DNA of 64,000 nt from Hydrogenophaga sp. SL48 (GCF_021729865.1 NZ_CP063400.1:4092001-4156000), one strand, 5' to 3'. Shown: positions 1 to 8,200, counted from the first letter of the stretch. The notes: generated from the sequence alone by a model not told the origin. A program made the numbers and translations.

Positions 1-320
1 GAGATCATGAGTTCACAGCCCATCTCGACCGAGACTTCAATGGCCTTCTTCCAGCAGCGCACGGCCCAGGTGCGCTCGTCCTCGAAGGGGCTGGCCCAGC
101 GGTACATGGGTTGCAGCGTGGCCAGGCCCACGCCGGCGGCGCGCATCGCGGCCTTGAAGCCGGCCATGCGCTCTTTGGTGGCGCGGGGCATGACCCACCA
201 GTCCAGGAAGTCCGAGCGGGGCGAGAGTTCGATCTGGTCGTAGCCCAGATCGGCCACCGCGCCGGGCAGCTGCTCCAGCGACAGGTGCCGGATCATGTAC
301 GGGTCTAGGGCGATTTTCAT
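1..320 (-). CDS. Sugar phosphate isomerase/epimerase (TIM barrel), C-terminus cut by window edge
   Basis: The reading frame starts at the ATG at 318-320 with a GGAGAC ribosome-binding site just upstream and runs off the left edge, so about 106 N-terminal residues are visible. The protein begins [18 protein letters not shown] and continues with the alternating strand/helix pattern of the xylose isomerase-like TIM barrel (AP endonuclease family 2), which includes IolE, IolI and hydroxypyruvate isomerase. Catalytic residues lie beyond the visible part, so the substrate cannot be named. It diverges from a LacI-type regulator and lies near inositol-type dehydrogenases, which suggests a role in inositol or sugar catabolism. 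That role is an inference from context. Confidence 0.8.
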   Translation of the reverse strand, partial: MKIALDPYMIRHLSLEQLPGAVADLGYDQIELSPRSDFLDWWVMPRATKERMAGFKAAMRAAGVGLATLQPMYRWASPFEDERTWAVRCWKKAIEVSVEMGCELMI

Positions 321-408
321 GGCGGGTCTCCTGGTGTTGTCGTTGCGGCACCCACACGGCGCGGCCAGCGCAATGTAGGTTCGCCGTCCGCCAGCGGCGG
401 CGGGATAA

Positions 409-426
409 TTGACGAAAAATCGTCAA
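409..426. promoter_or_regulatory. Palindrome, candidate LacI-family operator
   Basis: TTGACG-AAAAAT-CGTCAA is a perfect 6-bp inverted repeat with a 6-bp spacer. It ends three bases before the probable ATG of the LacI-type gene and lies in the gap between it and the divergent isomerase gene. The position fits an autoregulatory operator controlling both directions. Binding by the neighbouring regulator is inferred. Confidence 0.5.
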
Positions 427-429
427 ATC

Positions 430-1480
430 ATGGAAAACCCCAAGCGCCGAAAAAAGACCGCCCGCTTCGCTGAAATCGCCGAGCTCGCGGGCGTGAGCGT
501 GGCCACCGTGGACCGCGTGCTCAACGAGCGCGACACGGCCTCCGTCAAGACGCGCGAGAAGGTGGTGCAGGCCGCGCGGCAGCTGGGCATCCCGCGCGTG
601 CTGCCCGACACGCGGCACGGCCTGGTCCACATCGACATCGTGCTGCCCGACAACCCCTCGCCGTTTTTCCAGCGGCTGAACCTGGCCATGCAGCGCGGCG
701 TGGCCATGCTCGACAAGCGGCTGGTGGTGCACCGCGTCACCACCCCCGAAGAGGACGAAGCGGCCCTGGTGCGCGCCATCGGGCCGCGCCGCTACCCGCG
801 CCAGGCGCTGATCGTCTCGGCGCCGGACACGCCCGCCGTGCGCCAGGCGCTGCAGGCGGCGCGCGCGCGGCGAACACGTGGCGATGGTGGTGACCAACGT
901 CGCGGGCGTGCCGCAGGCCGACTACGTGGGCATCGACAACCACGCCGCCGGCCGCACCGCGGGCTACCTGCTCGGGCGCCTGTGCCACCGCGAAGGCCGG
1001 GTGCTGATCCTCTCCAGCCGGCTGGACTACCTGGGCCACATCGAACGCAGCGGCGGCTGCCGCGAGGTGCTGGCGGCGCAGTTCCCCCACCTGCGCTGCG
1101 ACGGGGACGTGGCCGAGACACACGACGACCCGGACCGTTGTTACCTCGCGCTCAAGAAGGCGCTGCAGGGCCGGGGCGACGTGGTTGGCCTCTACAACAC
1201 GGGCGCCGGTTCGCCCGGCATCCACGCCGCCCTGCAGCGCTTCGCGCAAGACAAGGTGTGCTGGGTGACGCACGAGATCTCGGACGACCACCGGCAGTAC
1301 CTGCAGCAGGGCGTGCTCGACGTGGTGATCGACCAGGACCCGGACACGCAGGCCATCCGCGCACTGCAGCACACGCTGGCCGCGCTGGGCATGGCACCAC
1401 ACGCCACCACGCCGGACACGCCGGGTGAGTTCCGGCTGTACTTCGCCGAGAACATGGACCGGCGGCCGTACTTGGCGTAA
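430..1480 (+). pseudogene. LacI-family transcriptional regulator, frameshifted
   Basis: The N-terminal part, from the ATG at 430, is a LacI helix-turn-helix (FAEIAELAGVSVATVDRVLN) followed by the start of a periplasmic-binding-protein-like sensor domain. Near 860-880 the frame changes. The sensor domain continues in another frame from about 878 (MAMVVTNVAGVPQADYVGID) to the stop at 1480. Joining the frames gives one normal LacI-family protein of about 350 residues. The break lies in a run of alternating GC (gcggcgcgcgcgc), so loss of one GC unit or gain of one base would explain it; a sequencing error is equally possible. A TTG at 409 could also serve as start but overlaps the palindrome. As written, the gene would yield only a truncated DNA-binding protein. 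Confidence 0.75.
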
Positions 1481-1520
1481 GCCCCTGCATCCGGGAACTG
1501 GGTTTTCATTCAGAATGCTC

Positions 1521-1536
1521 GGAGAAATCCTTTTCC
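1521..1536. promoter_or_regulatory. Imperfect inverted repeat upstream of rpiR-type gene
   Basis: GGAGAA-ATCC-TTTTCC has one mismatch between arms and lies 45 bp before the RpiR-family start. It loosely resembles the GGAA-N6-TTCC operators of IolR-type RpiR proteins but has wider spacing. Autoregulation is a weak inference. Confidence 0.3.
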
Positions 1537-1581
1537 ACATCGCGCGGGCCCACCCACGCGGCACATGAAAGACTCGGGGCA

Positions 1582-2454
1582 ATGGCATCCAAGGGCAACG
1601 ACCAGACCAGCGTGGACCAGTTCATTGCGCGCATCTCGACCGAGTACGACACGCTGAGCAAGCAGCTCAAGGTCATTGCCAAGTACGTGGAGCAGCACCG
1701 GGACCACGTGGGCCTCGAAGGCATCCAGCAGCTGGCCACCCACTGCCAGGTGCAACCCTCGGCGGTGGTGCGGTTTGCCAAACATTTCGGGTTCTCGGGG
1801 TTCTCCGAGATGCAGGCCATCTTCCGCGAGGGGCTGACGCGCCAGCTCGCGCCCAACCGCAACTACCGCACGCGCATCCGCGACATCATCGAGTCGGGCT
1901 CGGGCAGCCTGTCCAGCGTCGAGATCGCGCGCGAGTTTCTGGCCGGCAGCCAGGCCGGCATGCACGAACTGGAGGCCAACCTGGACGAGGCTGCGTTCAA
2001 GAAGGCGGTGGACATGCTGCGCGAGACCGACTGCATCTGGATCGCGGCCTCGCGCCGCTCCTTCCCGGTGGCCGTGTACCTGGACTACGCCTTCCAGCAC
2101 ACCGACAAGCGGGTCTGCCTCATGTCGGGCCTGGGCAGCATGCACCAGGGGCAGATGCGTTCGGTGCGTGAGGGCGATGTGATCGTGGCGATTTCCTTCG
2201 CGCCCTATGCCGAAGAAACGCTGGCCGCGGTGGACCTGGCGGTGGAACGCGGCGCCCGCCTGATCGCCATCACCGACAGCCGCATGAGTCCGCTGGCCAA
2301 GCTGGCCAGGGCCACCCTGCTGGTGCAGGACAACTCCACCTTCGGCTTCCGCGCCCTCACCAGCACCATGGGCCTGGCGCAGAGCCTGTTCATCGCACTG
2401 GCCTACGCGCTGGAACTGCCCTACCGCCCCACGTCGCCCAAGACGGCGACCTGA
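1582..2454 (+). CDS. MurR/RpiR-family transcriptional regulator (IolR-like)
   Basis: This 290-residue protein has the RpiR layout. An N-terminal helix-turn-helix (about residues 10-85, including LATHCQVQPSAVVRFAKHFG) is followed by a SIS sugar-phosphate-binding domain (about 125-265, with IWIAASRRSFPVA and a GDVIVAISFAPYAEETL segment). SIS domains sense phosphosugars or inositol intermediates. The gene sits immediately upstream of an inositol-type dehydrogenase whose promoter carries a perfect GGAA-N6-TTCC palindrome. That is the operator type reported for IolR of Sinorhizobium, an RpiR protein. IolR function is therefore likely but inferred. The ATG at 1582 has only a weak ribosome-binding site. 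Confidence 0.85.
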   Translation: MASKGNDQTSVDQFIARISTEYDTLSKQLKVIAKYVEQHRDHVGLEGIQQLATHCQVQPSAVVRFAKHFGFSGFSEMQAIFREGLTRQLAPNRNYRTRIRDIIESGSGSLSSVEIAREFLAGSQAGMHELEANLDEAAFKKAVDMLRETDCIWIAASRRSFPVAVYLDYAFQHTDKRVCLMSGLGSMHQGQMRSVREGDVIVAISFAPYAEETLAAVDLAVERGARLIAITDSRMSPLAKLARATLLVQDNSTFGFRALTSTMGLAQSLFIALAYALELPYRPTSPKTAT

Positions 2455-2461
2455 AACACCT

Positions 2462-2479
2462 GTCGAAAATTCATTCGAC
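2462..2479. promoter_or_regulatory. Palindrome GTCGAA-N6-TTCGAC upstream of iolG
   Basis: A perfect 6-bp inverted repeat with 6-bp spacer lies just after the RpiR stop codon and upstream of the second palindrome at 2493. It could be a second operator or a small hairpin. No T-tract follows, so a terminator is unlikely. Confidence 0.4.
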
Positions 2480-2492
2480 GGGAAAAATATTC

Positions 2493-2508
2493 TGGAAAAT
2501 TATTTCCA
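2493..2508. promoter_or_regulatory. Candidate IolR/RpiR operator (GGAA-N6-TTCC)
   Basis: TGGAAA-ATTA-TTTCCA is a perfect inverted repeat and contains GGAA-AATTAT-TTCC, matching the GGAA-N6-TTCC motif described for the RpiR-type inositol repressor IolR. A weaker copy (GGAA followed by TTCT) starts at 2481. The sites lie about 90 bp before the dehydrogenase ATG at 2595. Confidence 0.6.
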
Positions 2509-2594
2509 AATTCGAGAAAGCTCTTTATAGTCCCGTTGCCCGAGCGCCTCAGTGAAGTCGCGCGCGGAGCCCCACAAACGGAGACAGGACTTTC

Positions 2595-3590
2595 ATGAAA
2601 AACGCCGCCGTGTTCGGTGCGGGTCGCATCGGCCGCATCCATGCCACCAACCTGGCCGCCCAGTCGGGTGTGCAACTCAAGTACGTCTGCGACGCCATGC
2701 CGGCCGCCGCCGCCGACCTGGCCCAGACCCTGGGTGCGCAGGTGGCCGACATCGACACCGTGTTCGCCGACCCGTCCATCGACGCGGTCGCCATCTGCTC
2801 GCCCACCAGCACCCACAGCGACCTGATCGCGCGCGCAGCCGCCGCGGGCAAACACATCTTCTGCGAGAAGCCGGTCGACCTCTCGGTGCCGCGCGCCGAA
2901 GCCGTGGCGCAGGCCGTGGCCGCGGCGGGCGTGGGCTGCATGATCGGCTTCCAGCGCCGCTTCGACCCCACCTTCAACGAAGCCCGCCGCCGCATGGACG
3001 CGGGCGAGATCGGCAACCCCGAGATGCTGGTCATCACCAGCCGCGACCCGGGCGCCCCGCCGGTGGACTACATCAAGCAGTCGGGCGGCATCTTCCGCGA
3101 CATGCTGATCCACGACTTCGACGTGTTCCGCTGGATCCTCTGCGCCGACGGCGACGAAGCCGCCTGGCTGAGCGCCACCGGCTCGGTACTGACCGACCCG
3201 GCCGTGGGCGCGGCGGGCGACTTCGACTGCACCGCCGTCACCATCCGCACGGCGAAGGGCCGCCTGTGCCAGATCAACACCACGCGCCGCGCCGCCTACG
3301 GCTACGACCAGCGCTTCGAGGTGCTGGGTTCGTTGGGCCTGCTGCAATGCGGCAACCAGACACCGAGCGAGGTGGTGCAATGGGACGCGAACGGTGTGAA
3401 GGCCGACAAGCCCGAGGCCTTCTTCCTGCAACGCTACGCCGCCGCCTACCGTCTGGAGATCGAACACTTCTTCAGCTGCCTGCAATCGGGCCAGCCGTTC
3501 AAGACCACGGTGCAGGACGGCGTGCTGGCACAGAAGCTGGCCGATGCGGCCACAAAGAGCGCCACGTCCGGCCAGCCCGTGACCTTCTGA
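2595..3590 (+). CDS. iolG: Inositol 2-dehydrogenase (Gfo/Idh/MocA family)
   Basis: The 331-residue protein has an N-terminal Rossmann fold (VFGAGRIGRIHATNLA, residues 5-20), the family EKP motif (FCEKPVDLS, near residue 94) with the conserved lysine, and GFQRRFDPTF. A GGIFRDMLIHDFD segment carries the catalytic Asp/His pair seen in myo-inositol dehydrogenases. It would oxidise myo-inositol to scyllo-inosose with NAD+ in the cytoplasm. The start is the ATG at 2595, shortly after a GGAGACAGGA ribosome-binding site. The upstream RpiR gene and its operators suggest induction by an inositol breakdown product. A closely related second dehydrogenase follows 11 bp downstream, so the exact stereochemical substrate of each is uncertain. 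Confidence 0.85.
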   Translation: MKNAAVFGAGRIGRIHATNLAAQSGVQLKYVCDAMPAAAADLAQTLGAQVADIDTVFADPSIDAVAICSPTSTHSDLIARAAAAGKHIFCEKPVDLSVPRAEAVAQAVAAAGVGCMIGFQRRFDPTFNEARRRMDAGEIGNPEMLVITSRDPGAPPVDYIKQSGGIFRDMLIHDFDVFRWILCADGDEAAWLSATGSVLTDPAVGAAGDFDCTAVTIRTAKGRLCQINTTRRAAYGYDQRFEVLGSLGLLQCGNQTPSEVVQWDANGVKADKPEAFFLQRYAAAYRLEIEHFFSCLQSGQPFKTTVQDGVLAQKLADAATKSATSGQPVTF

Positions 3591-3601
3591 AGGCACGGAC
3601 C

Positions 3602-4624
3602 ATGAGCACCAAGATCCTCAACGTCGGCATCGCCGGCCTCGGCCGCCTCGGCAAACGCCACGCCGAACAGCTCGCCCGCCACACGCCCGGCGCGCGACTC
3701 GTGGCCGCCTGCAGCCCGGTGCCCGCCGAACTGAACTGGGCGCGCACCGAATTGGGTGTGACCCGCTGCCACGACACACTGGAAGCGATGCTGGCCGACG
3801 CCGACATTCACGCCATCGTGCTGGTGACCCCCACCACGCTGCACGCCGACCAGACCAGCGCCTGCCTGCGCGCGGGCAAACACGTCTTCGTCGAAAAGCC
3901 GCTGTCGCTGGACGTGGCCACCTGCGAGGCGGTGGAAGCCGTTGCGAAGCAGCACCCGGATCTGGTGGCCATGGTCGGCTTCGTGCGCCGCTTCGACCCG
4001 AGCTACGCCGAGGCCAAGGCCGCCATCGAACAGGGCGAACTCGGCAGGCCCTTCCTGGTGCGCTCGCAGACCTGCGACCAGAACGACCCCGACGGTTTCT
4101 TCGTGAAGTTCGCACCCAGCTCGGGCGGCATCTTCATGGACTGCAGCGTGCACGACATCGACCTCGCGCGCTGGATGCTCGGCAACCCGAAGGCGACGCG
4201 CGTGTTCGCCAGCGGCACCATCGCCATCCACGACGGACTCCAGCCCTTCGGTGATGTGGACAACGGCCTGGCCATCGTCGAGTTCGACGGCGGACAACGC
4301 GCCGTGCTCTACGCCAGCCGCACCATGCCGCACGGCCACGAAACCACCACCGAAGTCATCGGCACCACCGGCACCTTGCAGGTGGGCGTGGGCGCGCACC
4401 TGAGCCGCGTGCAGTACCGCGACGCCTGCGGCGTGGGCCACCGCGCCCTGCCCGATTTCTTCGCGCGTTTCGGTGACGCGTTCCGGCTGGAGATGGAGGC
4501 CTTCGTCTCGGCCTGCCGCGGCGAACAGCCCTCACCGCTCACGCTCAACGACGCCACCGAAGCCACACGCATCGGCCAGGCGATCACACAGTCGCTGCGC
4601 AGCGGGATGCCGGTGACGCTTTGA
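3602..4624 (+). CDS. Gfo/Idh/MocA-family oxidoreductase (second inositol-type dehydrogenase)
   Basis: This 340-residue NAD(P)-dependent dehydrogenase starts at the ATG at 3602, 11 bp after iolG. It shows the Rossmann glycines (VGIAGLGRLGKRHAEQL), the conserved FVEKPLSL lysine motif, GFVRRFDPSY, and GGIFMDCSVHDIDLARWML with the catalytic aspartate/histidine. It resembles IolG-like enzymes acting on scyllo- or chiro-inositol or related cyclitols and sugars. Tight spacing indicates co-transcription with iolG. A likely division of labour is oxidation of different inositol isomers, but the sequence alone does not fix the substrate. Confidence 0.82.
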   Translation: MSTKILNVGIAGLGRLGKRHAEQLARHTPGARLVAACSPVPAELNWARTELGVTRCHDTLEAMLADADIHAIVLVTPTTLHADQTSACLRAGKHVFVEKPLSLDVATCEAVEAVAKQHPDLVAMVGFVRRFDPSYAEAKAAIEQGELGRPFLVRSQTCDQNDPDGFFVKFAPSSGGIFMDCSVHDIDLARWMLGNPKATRVFASGTIAIHDGLQPFGDVDNGLAIVEFDGGQRAVLYASRTMPHGHETTTEVIGTTGTLQVGVGAHLSRVQYRDACGVGHRALPDFFARFGDAFRLEMEAFVSACRGEQPSPLTLNDATEATRIGQAITQSLRSGMPVTL

Positions 4625-4782
4625 TCGGCAGCGCTTTCAGGGTCTTTCTTCCTCCAGTGTGGGTGAGCAAGTAGGGCACAGAGCGTCTCACTCGTGGCAC
4701 CTCGCGAGCCAAGGCGTGTGCGCTCAGGCCTTGGCAACAAGGGTTTGGGTAGTCCGCCGGTAGAGCGCAACACCGCTTCTTT

Positions 4783-5016
4783 GCTGCGGCAGGCGCTGCC
4801 CGGTGGGGGCGATTTTCCGGGGTGGCTGTGTCCGCCCGTCTGGGGCCGGGCGCGCAGGTGCGCGCATCGTTGTCTGACTCGCGGCCACTGTCTGAACGGA
4901 GAGAGCGAAGCGAACGCAGAGAGTTTGGCCGCGCCGGCCCCAGACGGGCGGACACAGCGAAGTCGGCGCAGCCGACCACCCCGGATGAGCCCCCACCGGG
5001 CAGCGCCTGCCGCAGC
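4783..5016. repeat. Long imperfect inverted repeat, ~235 bp
   Basis: The gap 4625-5102 has no convincing gene. The left arm (about 4783-4850, starting gctgcggcaggcgctgcc) returns as its reverse complement in the right arm (about 4934-5016, ending ggcagcgcctgccgcagc). Matching blocks include cccggtggggg/ccccaccggg, ccgggg/ccccgg, and tgtccgcccgtctggggccgg with its complement. A nested pair, CGCGGCCA at 4880-4887 and TGGCCGCG at 4926-4933, closes an inner loop. It lies between converging transcription units, so it could fold into a large RNA hairpin or be a degenerate MITE-like element. Confidence 0.75.
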
Positions 5017-5102
5017 ACGCGAGGTGCTGCACCCACCAAACGCCCCCAACCCACCCCGTCAGGCAGGATCAAAAAGAGCTTGAAGGGGCTTCGCGCTTTC
5101 GA

Positions 5103-6041
5103 TCAACCAGCGCTGGCAGGCGCGGGCGACTGCAGCGGACCCAATCGCCACTGCACATGGAGCGCAAACGCCTCGCCCTGCGACAGCACACGCAGCCCCG
5201 GCTGGCCGGCCAAGTGGAAGGCGTCGATGGGCTGGGTGATGGGCTCGAAGCAGAAGGCCGGACCCACCGGCGGGCGGTAGATCAGGCAGTAGTGCTGCGC
5301 GACGCCGCCGTCGCGCTCGAAGTCGGGCATGGTGGCGGTGAGCTGCAGGCCGCGTTCGGGCCATTCGATGCGGGCGCTGCCGCCCCAGCCGGTGTAGCCG
5401 TTGTCGATCAGGGTGCCGTGGGCGGACACGCCTTCGTTCAGGTTCCAGCCAGGCGGGTACAAGGTGGTGTGTTCGACCGGCATCGGGTCGTCGCCACACA
5501 GCCAGACGCCCTGCACCGGCGCGCTGATGCGCGTGGCGGGCGTGCGCGGGAACCAGGGGTGCACGCCGATGCCGTAGGGCAGCGGCTGCTCGCCCAGGTG
5601 GCGCACCTCCACCCGCTGGTCCAGCCCGCCGTCCACCAGCCGGAAGGTCTGCACGGCTTCGTAGTCGTGGGGGTTGCCCTGGAAACCCTGCGAGCGCAGC
5701 GTCATGACCAGGGTGTCGTCGGCCGGTTGCGTGAGCACCCAGGGCTGCAACCAGCCGTCGCCGTGGATCGGGTAGGGCTCACCCGCGCGGTTGTTCTGCA
5801 TGGGGTGGAAGCGCCCGCCGTGCGTGAAGCCGCCGCCGCTGATGCGATTGGACCAGGGCACCATGGGAAAGGAGGCGAGCCGGTAGAGGTCCGGGGTGCC
5901 ATCCCAGGGGCGCCAGAGGTCCAGCGGCCCTTCCGGCCGATCGGCCTGCCAGGCGGCCACGCTGCCGCCGAGCGAGGGGACCAGCCCCAGGTGCTGATCG
6001 GCGTGGTGCAGCCAGACGATGGGGTGGGTGGTCTCGGTCAT
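5103..6041 (-). CDS. Aldose 1-epimerase (galactose mutarotase-like)
   Basis: The 312-residue protein interconverts alpha and beta anomers of an aldose, probably galactose or arabinose given the adjacent catabolic genes. Mutarotase features are visible: PWSNRISGGGF near residue 80, YPIHGDGWL with a catalytic histidine, GIGVHPWFPR with the second histidine, and FCFEPITQPIDAF near the C-terminus carrying the catalytic glutamate. I chose the ATG at 6039-6041 (MTETTHPIVWLHH). An earlier in-frame start at 6116 would translate part of a dispersed repeat. No strong ribosome-binding site is seen. It reads toward the long inverted repeat and follows the lactonase gene on the same strand. Confidence 0.85.
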   Translation of the reverse strand: MTETTHPIVWLHHADQHLGLVPSLGGSVAAWQADRPEGPLDLWRPWDGTPDLYRLASFPMVPWSNRISGGGFTHGGRFHPMQNNRAGEPYPIHGDGWLQPWVLTQPADDTLVMTLRSQGFQGNPHDYEAVQTFRLVDGGLDQRVEVRHLGEQPLPYGIGVHPWFPRTPATRISAPVQGVWLCGDDPMPVEHTTLYPPGWNLNEGVSAHGTLIDNGYTGWGGSARIEWPERGLQLTATMPDFERDGGVAQHYCLIYRPPVGPAFCFEPITQPIDAFHLAGQPGLRVLSQGEAFALHVQWRLGPLQSPAPASAG

Positions 6042-6114
6042 GGGTGCGCTTTCAAAAACAGGGATTGGTGGTACTCGGTGCCGGAGCGCCACAAGCAGAC
6101 GCATGAAGCAGCCC

Positions 6115-6200
6115 AACCCAGGGCGCCGCCGGGCCGGCTTTGCCGGACGGCCAGTGCCGCCCCCTTGAGGGGGTCGCGCACTGCGCGGCAGGGGTGTTCC
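6115..6200 (-). repeat. Dispersed intergenic repeat, copy 1
   Basis: This copy is in the reverse orientation. It contains the hairpin ccggctttgccgg, a C5/G5 inverted pair around cccccttgaggggg, and the gcgcactgcgcggc end. It lies between the mutarotase and lactonase genes. The same building blocks recur near 8094, 21117, 22188, 42589, 51463, 51573 and 58922. Confidence 0.75.
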
Positions 6201-6202
6201 AT

Positions 6203-7150
6203 CTAGCCGCCGAACAGGTTGGCGGGCAGGCCCGGGCTGTCAACGGAAACGGCGAACAGGCCGCCCGCGAGTGGTTCAGCCGCGAGCTGCTCGGGCGTGA
6301 GGCCAAAGCGGGCGGTGGTGATGAACAGGGTGTGCAGATCGGGGCCGCCGAAGCTGCAGTTGGTGACGTGGCTGGTGGGCAGTTCCACGCGGCCCAGTTC
6401 CTCGGCGGTCACCGGGTCGTGGCAGCTCACGCAGGCGCCGCCCCAGTGCGCGATCCAGACCCGGCCGAGCGCGTCGGTCGTCATGCCGTCGGGCACGCCG
6501 TCGCCGGGCGCCATGCGGTTCCACGGCTGGAGGGGCGAGAGGGCGCCGGTGGCGGGATCGCAGTCGCCGCGGTAGGTGCTGCCGTTCACCGTGTCGTTCA
6601 CATACAGATGCAGGCGGCCTGCGTCCAGCGCCCAGGTGGGGCCGTTGGTCACGGCGAAGCCCAGGGGGTGGCGCGTGCAGCGGCCGTCGGGGTCGTAGCG
6701 GTAGAGCGCGCCCGTCGGCGCCTCGCAGGCGAAGTCCATGGAGCCGGCCCAGAAGCGGCCCTGCGCGTCGCACTTGCCGTCGTTGAAGCGGTTGCCTGGC
6801 GGCTCGGCCTCGGGCTGGTGCAGGTAGATCGGTTCCTGGTCGGTAGCGGGGTCGAACACGGCAAACCCCCGGCGCAGGGTCACGATCAGGCCCGGCGCCC
6901 CGGCGCGCTCGGCCAGCGCCGAGATGTTTTCGGCAAAGGTCCATTCGCGGTGGGTGCCGCTGGCCAGGTCCAGCCGGTGCAGGCGGCAGGCCAGGATGTC
7001 CACCCAGTACAGCGCCTGCTGGCGCACCGACCAGAGCAGGCCCTCGCCCAGCTCGGCGCCGCCCTCCCACACACAGTGCACCGGCCCGCACACGGGGCCG
7101 GATGGGTCAGGCACGGGCGCGCCAGCGGGTGGGGTGTCCACAGGGTTCAA
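6203..7150 (-). CDS. SMP-30/gluconolactonase family sugar lactonase
   Basis: This 315-residue cytoplasmic six-bladed beta-propeller opens aldonolactones (arabino- or galactonolactone) to the free acid, the step after the sugar dehydrogenase. Metal-site residues typical of SMP-30 are visible: the glutamate in GGAELGEGLLW, the asparagine of NRFNDGKCD, the asparagine of AVTNGPTWALD and the aspartate of DGVPDGMTTD. The frame stays open to a GTG at 7195 without a ribosome-binding site. I chose the TTG at 7150 because GGAGA lies 5 bases upstream; either start leaves the propeller intact. It is transcribed divergently from the sugar dehydrogenase across a short AT-rich control region. Confidence 0.82.
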   Translation of the reverse strand: MNPVDTPPAGAPVPDPSGPVCGPVHCVWEGGAELGEGLLWSVRQQALYWVDILACRLHRLDLASGTHREWTFAENISALAERAGAPGLIVTLRRGFAVFDPATDQEPIYLHQPEAEPPGNRFNDGKCDAQGRFWAGSMDFACEAPTGALYRYDPDGRCTRHPLGFAVTNGPTWALDAGRLHLYVNDTVNGSTYRGDCDPATGALSPLQPWNRMAPGDGVPDGMTTDALGRVWIAHWGGACVSCHDPVTAEELGRVELPTSHVTNCSFGGPDLHTLFITTARFGLTPEQLAAEPLAGGLFAVSVDSPGLPANLFGG

Positions 7151-7251
7151 GCTTGTCTCCGTCTGTTGTTTCTGTACCTGTCCGATGAATGCCACTTGAC
7201 GCTGCGCATCTTATCGCCGCAAAGTGATGTCTGGAACAGATCTTAAACATA

Positions 7252-7268
7252 TATATCGATATACATAT
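7252..7268. promoter_or_regulatory. AT-rich palindrome in divergent control region
   Basis: TATATCGATATA (7252-7263) is a perfect 12-bp palindrome, followed by ATACATAT (7261-7268). It stands out in high-GC surroundings and lies between the lactonase gene and the SDR gene. The complement of ATACATAT, ATATGTAT, recurs at 9199-9206 in front of the LysR/aldehyde dehydrogenase pair. A shared regulator is therefore plausible. Confidence 0.45.
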
Positions 7269-7272
7269 TGCA

Positions 7273-8088
7273 ATGACAAGTGCTTCTTCCACCCCACCGT
7301 CCGCCGTCACCGCCCCGGCAACGGCCGGGTTCTCCCGCTTCCCCAGTCTGCGCGGTCGCGCGGTGTTTGTCACTGGCGGCGGCAGCGGCATCGGGGCCGC
7401 CATCGTCGCGGCGTTTGCCGAACAGGGCGCGCGCGTCGCTTTCGTGGACGTGGCCCGGGAGGCCAGCGAGGCCCTGGCGCAGCAGGTGGTGGACGCCGGG
7501 CATGAGCGCCCGTGGTGGCGCGTGTGCGACGTGCGCGACATCGCCGCGCTGCAGGCCGCCATCGGCGACGCGGCCGCCGCGCTGGGCGACTTCTCGGCGC
7601 TGGTCAACAACGTCGCCAGCGACGACCGCCACACCCTGGAGTCGGTGACGCCGGACTACTACGACGAGCGCATGGCGATCAACGAACGCCCGGCCTTTTT
7701 TGCGATCCAGGCCGTGGTGCCGGGCATGCGCCGCCTCGGCGCGGGCTCGGTGATCAACCTCGGCTCCACCGGCTGGCAGAGCAAGAGCGGCGGCTACCCC
7801 TGCTACGCGATCGCCAAGTCGTCGGTGAACGGCCTCACGCGCGGGCTGGCCAAGCCCCTGGGGCGCGACCGCATCCGCGTCAACACCGTGTCGCCCGGCT
7901 GGGTCATGACCGAGCGCCAGATCGCCCTCTGGCTCGACGCCGAGGGCGAGCAGGAGATCCAGCGCAACCAGTGCCTGCCCGACAAGCTGCGTCCCCACGA
8001 CATCGCGCGCATGGTGCTGTTCCTTGCGTCGGACGACGCCGCGATGTGCACGGCGCAGGAGTTCAAGGTCGACGCGGGCTGGGCATAG
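7273..8088 (+). CDS. SDR-family sugar dehydrogenase
   Basis: The 271-residue short-chain dehydrogenase has the nucleotide-binding motif FVTGGGSGIGAAIV (about residues 36-49), LVNNVAS, the catalytic serine in NLGSTGW, and the YxxxK pair in YAIAKSSVNG, followed by RVNTVSPGWV. It likely oxidises L-arabinose, D-galactose or a similar aldose to the lactone with NAD(P)+. It feeds the divergent lactonase and the two downstream pathways. About 30 unstructured residues precede the Rossmann fold; no alternative ATG is available, so the ATG at 7273 is kept although its ribosome-binding site is weak. The substrate is inferred from neighbours, not from the sequence. Confidence 0.83.
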   Translation: MTSASSTPPSAVTAPATAGFSRFPSLRGRAVFVTGGGSGIGAAIVAAFAEQGARVAFVDVAREASEALAQQVVDAGHERPWWRVCDVRDIAALQAAIGDAAAALGDFSALVNNVASDDRHTLESVTPDYYDERMAINERPAFFAIQAVVPGMRRLGAGSVINLGSTGWQSKSGGYPCYAIAKSSVNGLTRGLAKPLGRDRIRVNTVSPGWVMTERQIALWLDAEGEQEIQRNQCLPDKLRPHDIARMVLFLASDDAAMCTAQEFKVDAGWA

Positions 8089-8093
8089 CAGGA

Positions 8094-8173
8094 GCCCCCA
8101 CGCTCCGCCGCTGCGCGGGTCGCTGCCCCCCGAGGGGGCTGATCCGCCTTGGGGCGGCCCGGCGGCGGATCGC
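8094..8173 (+). repeat. Dispersed intergenic repeat, copy 2 (diverged)
   Basis: This copy starts gagcccccacgctccgccgctgcgcggg, continues with a C6/G5 inverted pair (tgccccccgagggggc) and ends with ggggcggcccggcggcgg. It lies between the converging SDR and LysR genes, where it could work as a bidirectional terminator-like structure. It is the least conserved of the eight copies. Confidence 0.6.
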
Positions 8174-8200
8174 TTTCACCGCCCAAGCGCGGCGGGGGTG

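Noticed and set aside
2552..3601. Upstream extension of the second Gfo/Idh dehydrogenase frame over iolG
   Set aside because: The extension overlaps iolG entirely and is Arg/Pro/His-rich. The Rossmann fold starts at the ATG at 3602.
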